Shown in pieces: positions 1 through 11,632 of a stretch of DNA of 64,000 nt. The notes under the pieces are model-generated. The model was not told the origin of the DNA. It did no database searches and saw only the letters and a list, made by a program, of their open reading frames with translations. Within the stretch, counting starts at the first letter, position 1. Each line of letters starts with the position of its first letter. Location: NCBI GenBank assembly GCA_932521025.1, contig OW051473.1:7254001-7318000 (forward strand), written 5' to 3'. The position numbers were made by a program, and so were the translations under genes. This DNA is from Oscheius onirici (lineage: Eukaryota; Nematoda; Chromadorea; Rhabditida; Rhabditidae).

Positions 1-3000
1 CAAGTACCCTGACCCTTAAAGCTGGTGGACGGTGGAGATAAAGCAGAGCTGACAGATGATCGAGGGGGTAGCAATTGCCTTCAAGATGATGCATGTTTCT
101 GGCGAATGGGTCACAGATGTAGCTAAGAGCATACTCCTACACCATTCCTAATGTATTCCAATTCGTACATACATTTTTACGAGCTTGAATCTAGGCGTTC
201 ACAGAACACACTAAGTGATGCTTTAGAACACGGTAGAAGTTCTCGTTTTGTGACTGTCCGTTTATAGCAATACATCCACAGAAACGGAGAAAGCACTCGG
301 TTCGTCAGAACGTACGGTAAAAAGCAGATTGAGTAACAGATATATGTTTTTACCAATTAAAGCTGGACTCAAATGATTCAGTACAAAAACAGTGCAAAAC
401 AGCCTTGGTGCGAAAGATATTCTTATCTAAATTGCTCCTTCCACGAAGCAAACATTAACCTATTGAAATGGGATGTTTTGAAGAGGATCACGATCTGTTT
501 AGATTTTGTTTCACAGAAGGTGACGCATTCCTTTAAACAGTGCGTTGTCGTTGTCGTCTGTTCAGAGGAATAAACATTTTCTATTTTTCATTTATCTCTC
601 AAAAACTATGAAATAATATTCAAAACCATCTAACCTGCATTTTTCTGTTGCAGACAATTTGGCCTACAATAATTTGGTATAAAAGCAGTACCCAAACAGC
701 ACTTGATTTTTCACAATCTTGAAACAGAAACAGCGCTATATGTGCTTGAAGCTGATACCCTTTTCATTGTGCGACTGCTAATCCTCTTGATTTCCGCCGA
801 AAGCAGTCCTCCCATTCAGAGCGCGCGAAGATATCTCCACGCACAGTATGGAGTGTTATTAAAGAGGACTGAGGTCGGATTGCGCGCTCGCCTCGACTGA
901 CCTCTCTCCTGATCACATAATCGATCATTCTCTCTCATTCCACGCCACTCTGCTCTTTTTGGAGAGAGGGCTGACTAATTTGGCGCTTCGGCAACAGGTA
1001 AGTTCATTGCTATTGTTACAGAAAACCGATCGTTCGCTGTCACGATATTTCCGTTCAATCTGCAGGTACGAACTGAAAAACAAGCCATTTCTCAACAACC
1101 TAGCTCGATTTGTACAATTGATCTGACAGCATGCCATTGAACTCTTCCCTTCCATTCAAATTACCGCATCCATATAACCCGGACAGTGGGTGTGATTTAC
1201 GACCAGTCTCCCATGGTCGAACGTCTCTGTGCTGATGCCTTTTTGATGACCGCTAATGCTTTCTCGTTTCCTTTAGTAAACCGCCCACAAAATGAGTCGA
1301 GTGGCTTAAAAGCCCTTTCCCACAGTACGAATGTTTTGCATGATTAAGAGCACGATATTCTGTTTTGTGACGCAAAGGGCTGGGGTTGTGGCGGTCTCGC
1401 TCTCTTTCGTAGTGTGCCATATGGTCAAAGATGCATCCTTGCCTCCTCCATGAAGTGTTTGTGTCAAAAGAGAGGGCACCGCTTATCACTGTAATTGCTT
1501 CTAATCCACTTTTGCGTCTCTGAGTAGCTGTTCATTAAGTTGACCTGTCACTCAGTTTACCATTGTCTTATACGTGTCGTGTTGATTTCCGGCCCACCAA
1601 GGCGCTGAGCTGTGCGTGCAATTCTGTTTGGTCAGCTTGTCCGGCCATGTGTGGGTAGCTACTCTTACACGAGAACGCTATGCTTCTTTTTGCCCACGAC
1701 CTTCCAATCAGTTGAACGCTATCATTTTCGTGTTACGATCTGAAAAGGTGTCACAAAACTTTGTGGCCGAAAGGGGGACGCTTCTTTGAGACCCTGTTGC
1801 GCATATGATGGCTATTGCTTCCCCCTCTTCGGCACTTTTGTCGACTCTCCCACTGTGAGGGGATCCTCACAAGCTTAAGCATCTTATAAGCCTGTTCTGT
1901 AATTCAGTTAGACTAAAAGCCTTCTTACTGTATGCTCTTTTTGGGTTCAGTTGTTGCTTCAGAGCTCTATCTAGCTTGATTGGTCTGTACACGTGTTTGT
2001 TTCTTAACGCATGTGCTACAAATTTTAAATTCGAGTGAATGTCTAAACGGTGATTGTTTACCCGTAGAGTGGCGTTTGACCTCAGGCCAATTAATAAGAT
2101 GCTATCACATTTTGCTCTAACACTCGTGCATGGAGGCCCCTGCTGCTTTCTCAAACTTGCCGGTCTTTTGAGTCACTTTGGGTCAGACGGACCGTTTCTG
2201 ATTCATTGTTCGGGACAGTCCGTCCTGTAGTAAAACAGAGTCTGAGAAAGCTCTGCCGACACCTTTGTGGCCAATTTCACAGCCCTGCCGAAAAGAATGT
2301 GTCATATTCTTCTCTCTCCCTCTCTCTTGCTTTTAGCAGTTTGCCTCATTTGTGCCCGCTTTGAGAACGACGCTTGCTGTCTTGATGGACAAGCTATTTT
2401 TTTCTGGCTATAAAGTCAAAAGCAATTCCTCGAATCGCGTGTTGCCAAAGTCTCGTGATCTGATGATGCGCCAACAGGTTTCTCGCGCATGGCTCTCGCA
2501 AAGGTTTACGTTTTCGCAGCTTATCGTGAAAATCCCGACTGTTTTTCATCTTCTTTGAACGGTTTCGTTTGCCAGCTTTCTTTGGTTTCGCTTTTGTGCA
2601 TGGTTCAGTTTCAATTGACTACTTATTCAGGGACAACGATTGTTTGTTTACTCTGACCAAGGATTCGTGTCAAAAACTTCTGGAATGTTTTGAAGTGGCA
2701 GTTGATCGCGGCTTATAGAGACCCGTGCCAAGTCTCTAGTGATTCTTCGGTCAGTCCTGGGTCGACAAAGAAGTCGTTGACTCCAGGGACCCATCGCCTA
2801 CTTGTTTCGGGGGGTCAATTCCGGCATCTCCTCAATCAGTGTGCACTTGTCCGAAAAGTTTTTAATTTTCAACTGCGCTGCCGTCAACTTGTAGAGATAT
2901 GGCTAATTGTATGCCCTAATCCAATAAGGTCCTGTTTACACGGCACTTTCCCAAGACATTGAAAGAGCGCCGCTATAAGAATATGCTCGTAATCGATGCT

Positions 3001-3216
3001 AGCCTCCCCTGAAGGCTTTCCTCTCTTCTCTCTTACTGGTATTCTGATATCCGAGCCCATCTTTTCTCCTCCAGCTTCTTCCCCTCATTCACGCCTTACC
3101 TGCAGCCCGCCTCTTCTCTCTCTTGGAGACCTTGGACCGGCTATCACAGCTGCTTCTCAGCTGCCGCCAGTCCCAACCGTCATCTCGAGCCAGCTTCTTG
3201 TCTCTGATGTCCTTCA
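1..3216. other. Upstream region without a supportable gene
   Basis: Only short open frames without splice-bounded, protein-like content were seen. A pyrimidine run at 2311-2334 ending in TTTTAG (AG at 2335-2336) looks like a splice acceptor and could end a 5' UTR intron of the RhoGEF that follows. A second C/T-rich stretch covers about 3010-3130. I see no tRNA, repeat or mobile element. The region probably holds the promoter and 5' UTR of the RhoGEF, but no TATA box or initiator stands out. Confidence 0.4.
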
Positions 3217-6200
3217 ATGTCCCGAATGAGAGCCTACGAGTTCGTCACGAACACACCTCTCCGTCTCGACGACCACCGCGGTCTCGCCCTTGAAGATGTG
3301 GCTCTTGTGCGGACGAGTCCACCTCTATCACCGCACGTCAAAGGTTCGTTGCTGTCAGTCTAACCTTCCTTAACACAAACAAGCTATCGTTAAGTTTTTC
3401 TCAGTTCCGAACTAACTCGCTTGTAGTCAGTTAATTCCAGAGCAATGAAGTGCTTGCATGTTTCACAGCGGAAAGCACATAAACCGCCTTAATTGTCCAC
3501 AACAAAACGAAGCCGCTCGCATGCCACTCCTATCACTTACAATAGACGTTATGTAAAGTCGTAGACTTAATTGATCACCTCCAGACTCTGCTCCTTTATT
3601 CTAAACTTTCTCTCTGCCGCCCTTGACGAAATGAACAACAACCCACACGGGATTTCGAGGATGTTTTCGTTGTTTTGTTTATCAAATCCTGCCAACATTT
3701 TACCACCCTTTCGTAGAGCACTTCAATCACCATCTTCTTCTTTCTCCTACTTGTTTCCAGAAGTCAAAAATTGACATCTTCGGCTTAACGAAAAGGTGCC
3801 CACGGGCTGCTGTCAATCTCTATGTTCTCATACACTTCATCACTAATAGTGTCCGGGCCGTAGCGCTTTAACCAATTTAAATTTACTCATTAGTACTTGG
3901 CTTTTTTGACACATCCGTTTTGTACGGGTCGCAGCCAATTCCCATACTGTTCAGTTGTTTTTGAAGCCAGATGTTCTCGCGCGCCAAAAAAGTTAATCCT
4001 GCTCTGGACGAAAAGATCCAAAAGGTTGTTTTGCCCCCGGAGAGTGCGACCTTGAGGAACGTTCAATTCTTCTTGCGCAGCTGTATACGCTAACAGTCAT
4101 TATGGCAAATCCCCGTGCCCGAATCGGCGGATCCGCCACACGAACACCTTGTTGCTCATCGTTTTTTTACGAAAAGAGTGGTGCGTGTCCATCAACCTGC
4201 AGTTTACCAGCAGTCAGCTTCTTGAAACATGCCCGTTGATAATTGCTCCCGAACCCTGAAAGAGGGGACTATCTTTCGTGCGCTTTAAAATTAAATTTTT
4301 GATGCTTGCTTCAAATGACTTTTTGCTCTCTTCTAGCCATCAGACGGTCAGGATATGACAACTCTGAGTGGCTCTTTTTCCTCCGAAAATAGTGTCTTTC
4401 CCTGAAGGGTTGAAAGTCGTCGACGAAAACGGCTTCGCGGTCGGAGGCCTAATGTCACAAATTTGGTTTAGTCTCGATTGCCTTCGATGTAGTCCGCTGT
4501 TCGTTGTTTCATTCCGTTTTTGCTGTTAATTCCATTAAAAACATCTGGTTTCCGGCTCTTTTTCATAGAACGTCCAACAAATTACCCTTTACTCACAAAA
4601 TGGCAGTTATTTTGCCCAGAATATAGCAGGAGTCAAGCAGGGGTTGTATTTACTCGTGAGCATATCAAAATTTCAGCTTCCATCGGCAGGGCTATGGTCG
4701 AGCGATGTGTCGTTGTGCACAGGACTGCAGAAGGCTACGGCTTTACCGTTGTCGGAGAAAACCCAGTCTTCGTGCAACAGATCAAACCTAATGGGCCAGC
4801 ACATTGCGCAGGTGTCCGGCAGGGAGACCGCATCCTGAAGGTATTGTTTTCCGCCCTCATCCTCTACCACCCCCGTTTTCGCGCCTAAAATGTTTTTCCG
4901 GACACTCTTCGAAATATAACTGACCTCTGCCCTCAAGTCATCCAAACCCTAATTTTTGTGCATCGGAAGAGGGGCATTAGAGTCGCTTGCCTCGTGTGGA
5001 ATTCTTGAGTTCAAGAGAGGCTGTTATGGGCTGACTATCCGGGAAAACATTTTACGCATGCAGCCTAACGGCTCCCAAAGACTTTGGTCGAGGCTAAAAC
5101 TTGAAAAAAAATATTGTTTTCAGGTCAACGGAATGCCAGTGACTGCCAGTAACCAGCAGGAAGTCGTACGAATGATCTCAGGTAAGAATAATCATGTGAT
5201 ATGATCTGCTCTTCAAGTGGCTGTATCTTAAATCTTGATACTATCACTCAGGTCTCCCCTGACAGTTGGAATATTTATCCTTGGCCGGCAGCTTGAATTG
5301 ATGACTAGGCGCAGCGGGGGTTGGCTATGTCACTGCAAGACCACACTGACAGTTTCGAGAAATCCGAGCGGCAAACTTGACAGACCCAGTGAAAAATCAT
5401 TTTCAGGTGGTCAAAATGTGGTCTTAACCCTACTTGGCAAGCCATTAGAATCCCTTCCACTAATCATAGCTCCAGAGATGCCGACTGAGACGAAGCTCTC
5501 TCCACACGACTCTTACGAAGTGAGTCTTTTGATTTTTGATAGTTGCACACGCAATCGTGTCTTTGTTTGTGGTGTGGTATTTCACGACACAAAACCTTTA
5601 AGGGGAATCGAGATGACTGGCGAAAGCGAAGGAAGGAACTGCTTGGAAAGATGCTAGATGATGAGACACGACACGTAGAGGTCAGTTTGTTTCCTTAGAG
5701 GGAATCCCTCTTTTTATAAACTGACATCTTGGTTGAAAAACTCCAATTGGGAGTGTAGCAAGAGAAAATTCGACGCTTTGTCATTCGCGAAAAGTCCATT
5801 ACACAGCATCCACGCGCCGACATACAGTCCTATCTAGACCTTGCTCTCTCGCTATCTTCCTGCCAAACTTGGGATATCTAGTGGTGGATCCCGTCAAATC
5901 TGAAGACTTCTGTTGGAATCAATGCGAGGCTGCCAAACAGACTAGGCCGCGCGACCGCCATAATCCCCCTAATTTTGCTCGTTTCTTCGTTCGACGCTGC
6001 TTGTTAACACAGCTCAGATTTACTATGCGTTGAGGCCGGATGGCTTGTGACACCCTCTCACTTCCCCGGGGTATTCGTCGCGTCTGTCTTGCGCGTTCTT
6101 CCCCTCTCTTTTGGCTCCTAAGCTCTGACACCGTTTGATGACCATTGGACCTTCTTAATCCCTCGCAATATCCATTTTTATCCGAAGCGAACATCATTCA

Positions 6201-9200
6201 TCCCATTTTGGACGTCATATCTTAAAATGTGTGCACTTGACCGAAGGCTAAATGGTCTGATTGGAGAAATGACCCAAAAAGCAAAAAGAAGTAGCAGCCG
6301 AGAGTGGTTTTTCTCTAGGCGCAAACTGATTAGTCTCTTTGTCCGAGCACGGAAAGTCAAACACGCAGTGAGACATTTTTCGCCCTCGGCTGATATCTTT
6401 TTGGGGGTCTTCCTCTTTTGAAAACTAGGCTACCTCCTTCAAGTACATAGATGCTGATAAAAAAGAGACAATAGTCGCTTCCCTGGCAGGATGTTGATTA
6501 TCATTCTGACTTTATAATGAATGACACAGTCGCGTCTTAAATCGTTTCCAATGAACACGTCTCCGTTCCGATTGATCTTTTGCTGTACCAAACGACAGGT
6601 TTTTAACAGAATTAAACTTGTTGTCAAAACAATATTTTATTTTTAGGACCTCCGTGCCTCTAGTGAAAACGGAGACAAGCTACAGCGGTCCCAAAGCCGG
6701 ATAGAGAGTCTTCGCACTCAGCTGCGTCAAGTTGAAGAAGATCACTGGAACCAGGTGATTATTCACTTTTCTGTCAATTCAGCGTCGCTTTTTCAGTCGT
6801 CTACAGCAATGGACCTTGACAGCGAAGACGAGGAAAATGAGTACATGGTTCCGGTGAGTGATAAGAGACCTCCTGACCGGCGTTTAAATGTTTTGAACTC
6901 GAGAAAGTCGTGTTCTGTTCCATTGGAGTCTAGGGACATCTGTGAAGGCCTTATAAAAAGAGAGATGATTGATATTTTTGGAGCAGAAAAAGATTCAACG
7001 GCGTGATTAGAGAAGGCAATCGATCTTTTGACTACGACAATTTTCAGAATGAGAATCATAGTCCTTTCGCCAACTTGGCCAAACTGAAGGAGCATCCGGC
7101 TCATATGGCTGTCTTTATCAACTACCTGTTGACAAATGCTAGTCCTAGTAGCTTGGTAATTTTCTAACTTACAGAAATCATTAAAATAATTCAGTTTTAC
7201 TATATCATCACGGACGGGTTCACCCAGACAGCACAAGGAAATGCAAAAGAGTTTCGTCGATGGGCCTTCGAAATCTTCACCACTTTCATTATCCCCAATT
7301 CACCAATGTGCATACCCAACTCAGACCAAAGCATCATTCAGCCCATAGATAAGGTATACCTTTTCTGAAAGTCAATAATAACTTTCAATGTTTAGGTCTT
7401 GTCGACGACGATGGACCACATCACAGATTCTGACATTGAGACACTCAAGCGGGTATTTGTGCCCGGCCGAAACCGGGCAGTGCAAGACATCAACGAGCAT
7501 CTAAACGACTTCCGGCAGAAGCTCCAGTTAGGTCAACATTCTGGAGCTCTAGCTAGAACAAGTGAGCTTCATTGCCATGGCATTGATTCTGTAAAGCGAC
7601 AAAGTGTTTATACAAACTTTCTAGGTCTGGGTACAGTCTTCGATGCGAATCAGCTTTCCAATCTGGCCAGAGGTGATTTCTCGGCAGAAATTAAAGTAAT
7701 TCTACCCGTAAAATTGTGAAATTTAACATTTTCAGGCAGGTGAACAAATGCTATTCCGAACTTTGGAAGGGGTAGCCGGGTCCTCTTCGGATTTCGACAG
7801 CTGTGATCTAAAAACTCAGGCCACAATTGCTACCTTAGCGACAGTCATCAAGGTATGTTATTTGTTATTAGACTCGTACATTTTTTTAGTTGGTGATAGG
7901 AAAATTGTCAAATTCCACCTGGGACAAGCTCCTTGACCGCTATCCTCAGTTTTTACAAAAAGATCGGAGTGGAAAGCCGAGGAAACCTCCGAGCAGTATC
8001 AAAAGCAAGACGCAGGTAGGCGTTAAGTACAAGTTTATGATTCAAGACGGCTTTTCAGGTGAAAGGTCACTCTTTCGTGTTCACTCAGATCAACACGGTT
8101 CACTACTGTTACCAATGTCGGGATGCCGTCTGGGGGATCCAGCCTTGGTGCTACTTTTGCAATAGTAATTAGTGCTAAAAACCCTAACAAAGCTTTGTTT
8201 CAGACTGTGACGTGAAAGTACACGCCCAATGTACATCTTCCTTGGCTGATGCTTGTTATCCGGTCACACAGAACAAGTCAAAGGGAACTAAGGGTAAAAG
8301 ATCCGGCCTGTTAGGAAAGTTTGACACGGATGACGACGACTCCCGATTAGATCATGGAGCCAAGTCAACTAGTTCGGATAGTGGAATAGGACAAGAGATT
8401 CATGACAAGACGACCGTTGGACGTTCACAAAGCATGAGGGTAAGTAGCAGAAAGCTGTTAACCGAAATAGGATTATCAGCCACTCCCGCCACATCATGAC
8501 GAGCACCGAACACCTCAGAAATCGAGAAATCCTCCCTCTTGGGGGAATGACCTTCCCTTGGCCGAAGAGGAGGAGGAATATCCTTCTCGCCGCAAAAGAT
8601 CCATTGACGGTCGTTCGGAAGCAAGGTTTTAATAACTGATTTCTCATTTAACTCTCGGTTTCAGGTCCTTTGATGGAAGCCGAATAGCGATGGATATACA
8701 GAGCATCAGCGGTAGTTCCAGCATTTCACATGTCTCTCATCATAGTATGCCAGAAAGCGAGGTATGTTGAATTTAAATCCAACACCGTCACCAAACCTTT
8801 CGGGTAACCATGTACTTTCTCATTATTGCGACAGAATGTGTGTTCATATTAATGATCAACCCCTTTCAGGTAAAGCGAATGGTAGAGCGAATAAGTGCCC
8901 ATGCTATTGCTGAAGGAGACAGTGACATGGAGGTTGAGAGTGAAACCCCTGCTCTTGACCAGCTAGTCGGATGGGATATCGTCAAGCACCTAAAGCCAAA
9001 AGAAAAGAAGCGACAGGATTTTATCAATGAGCTGTTTCACACAGAAAGGACTCATGTCAGGAATCTGAAGATTCTCATGAAGCTGTTTTACAAACCTATG
9101 CTCAACAACAATGTCGTCTCACCAGAAGTTCTTTCATTACTTTTCGCAAACTTGGAACAACTGATTGATGTGCACAGTACCATGAGCAAGATTATGCGAG

Positions 9201-11304
9201 AAGCGGCGGAACGGTTTGCACGAGATCCAACACTACACGGTCCTTTTGGAGACATTGGAACTATGGTGGAGAACATGTTTGGTGGAAAACAAGGAGAACT
9301 ACTGATGAGCGTCACATCGAATTTTTGTCAGCATCAGCAACACGCTTTGGAAATCCTACGCTCTAAAATCGAGTAATTTTTTTCTTGCAATGTATTAATG
9401 ACTGTTTCTAGGAGTAAGAAGGAGAAAGACGACAGTTTGAGCAGGTTCCTTGCCGAAGCTGAACTGCATCCAATCTGTCGAAAGCTTCAGCTAAAAGACA
9501 TGATTCCAGTCGAGATGCAACGACTAGTCAAATATCCTCTCCTTCTAGAAGGAATTGCAAAGTACACCAATGAACCGAGCGAGGTATGAACATCGACATT
9601 GTTTATAAGACTAGGGATTTTCCAGGAACTCGAGTGTATTCTTCGAGCGGTCACTGCTGCCAAGAGAATCCTTATTGCCGTGAACACGGCGAAAAGAAAC
9701 GCTGAGAACTTGAGGCGTCTGGAAGAGTTGCAGAGAAGAATGGACACAACACCTTTTGACAAAGAGTACACCAGTCACGATTACTATCCTGTCGACCTGA
9801 CTAAGTACCAACTGATTCATGACGGTCCTTTGACTTGCCGCTTTAACAAGAGCAAGACAGTCGAGTTCCATGTCATTCTTTTGGAGCATGACTTGATTTT
9901 CCTCACAAAGTCAAGCGATGGAAACAAGCTTCTTCTCAAGGTACTACCCTTTTCGTACCATAATGTCTCAACTTTGCAGCCTCTCGAACCGACAAAGGAG
10001 CAGAAATGGTCACCAATCATTCGACTAGCACCTCTCATTGCCAAGGAAAAGGCCAACGACAAGCGAGCCTTTTTTCTCGTCTGGAATAATAACAACGGAG
10101 CGCAGATCTTTGAGCTCGTGGCGGCAACAGCAACTGAAAGGAAGACGTACGTTTTAACGGCTCCATCTCATTGACATCTATCTCGTCACTGTTTTGCCCA
10201 ATTTTTCTGCCCTTAGGGTTACAAATCATGCATCCGTTTGCCTCCCCTCCCTCATATCCCTAGGGTCTTTCTCGCGTTGCTTTCCGTACGTCTTGGTCTC
10301 ATCTAATGTGTCTATATTACAGATTATCTTTTAATACGATACAAATTTCTTTTCAGATGGTTCAAATTGATGTCAGATCAGATCGAAAATGAGAAGAAAC
10401 ATCAACGCCAAGGATACGAGTAAGTATCATAAAGTTGTATTAAAAGAAAAAAGTTATAGAACTGCCTTCGAAGTAACCACAAACACAACTGATTCCTCTG
10501 ATGGTATGGCCAAAGTACACGTTTTGACTCATCCCCGCCTGGTGAATGCTTCGGAGATTACAGTCCAGCAGCCAACCATTCTGGAGCACGCTCAGCCGGT
10601 GTTGACGCCTATTGAGCGTCTGAAGAGGAGTGATGATGCTATTTTCCAAGCTCTACTTACCAAACACACCATTTTGGCTGAGTATCTTGTAGGAGACAAG
10701 GTAGTTTTCAGCTGATTTCATTGAAAATAATCCTTGTCTACAGAAAGGAAAACCAGAGGAGTTGGAAAAATTGACCGAGTTGCTCGGTGGAATGGCAGTC
10801 GCTGATCTAAAACAGCGCGACTCAAAAGAGTTAGCCATGTCTGCTATCGTCCATGGAAATCGCCTGTTGGATTCCATAAATCACTCGATGAATGCTCATA
10901 AAGAGGCCGATGAGACCAATTCCGGAGCATCTGTACTAGTTCTGGATGACCATGACCGACATCTACCGTCAGTGCCCTGCTATAAGGTATGTTCAATCCT
11001 TAGGAATAGTTTACTGAGCTTTTTTTAGCTGACCGCTATCGCTGCGCCTTTGATGAATCATCTGAAAGCTTTGATGCAAGTTGTACAAGATCAGCAAAAC
11101 GATATCAGTGCTCTTCGACAACAAGTCTATCACTACAAGGTGTTCAATTTATTTTCCTTTTCAACAAAACTTTAGGAATTGCTTGAGACGGGTCAACGAG
11201 ACCGGTCTGTCAGCGAAGAGACACTGACCGACTGTGCTGATCCAATGGAGCGTAAGCTGATGACAAAACGGCAGCGTACGCCGTCTATTCAGCCAGTTAC
11301 TTAA
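3217..11304 (+). CDS. rhgf-1: PDZ-RGS-C1-DH-PH Rho guanine nucleotide exchange factor (LARG/PDZ-RhoGEF family)
   Basis: Predicted exchange factor loading GTP onto Rho at the plasma membrane, downstream of G-alpha12/13. I assemble 26 exons (3987 nt, 1328 residues) with all phases consistent. Exon 1 is 3217-3343: the in-frame TGA at 3205 makes ATG 3217 the furthest start, and it joins in phase to 4677. Order: PDZ about residues 49-125 (GENPVFVQ, AGVRQGDRILKVNG); RGS-like domain from about 236 (HPAHMAVFINYLL, FYYIITDGF); C1 zinc finger about 486-541 (GHSFVF, CYQC, CDVKVHAQC); DH about 720-940 (ELFHTERTHVRNLK, EMQRLVKYPLLLEGI); PH about 970-1080 ending NGAQIFELVAATA; then a tail with a short coiled-coil-like part. 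Introns 1 (3344-4676) and 5 (5681-6646) are large. The 39-nt stretch 9941-9979 is intron-like but also open in frame. The gene converges on the VWA gene. Domain order equals that of C. elegans RHGF-1 as known from the literature. Confidence 0.93.
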
Positions 11305-11585
11305 AGAGAAAAGAGCTTTCTGATCCTTCCTGTTCATATCCTCACTCCTTGTAGTATTTTAACCGTTTAGCAGTCAGGGAATACTGTTGAACTCTCATTA
11401 ATCGTCGTCGGGTTTCTGCCCCTATTGCCAAATTGCTCATTTCTGTAACCCCTCCTCCGTCTAAATGTGGCCGACAATAATGATGTCGAAGCAAAAAACT
11501 GATCCTCGTGTCATTTTCCCCAAAAATGTTTTGCCGGTGCAGTCTGTGCAGTAGCTTATTAGATTTCTTCTCAATGAATATTGGC

Positions 11586-11591
11586 TTTATT
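11586..11591 (-). terminator. Poly(A) signal AATAAA of the VWA gene
   Basis: AATAAA on the minus strand lies 42 nt past the VWA stop codon, inside the 328-nt gap between two convergent genes. The RhoGEF stops at 11304 on the other strand, and no perfect AATAAA was seen for it in the gap. Confidence 0.55.
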
Positions 11592-11632
11592 TCGCTTTAT
11601 ACATATTGCACATTGGAGGGGTAAGAATATAT

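Noticed and set aside
4520-4676. Open frame leading into the PDZ exon as an N-terminus
   Set aside because: It starts with CTG, not ATG, and a TTTCAG acceptor at 4671-4676 separates it from the PDZ exon. The exon 3217-3343 joins in phase instead.
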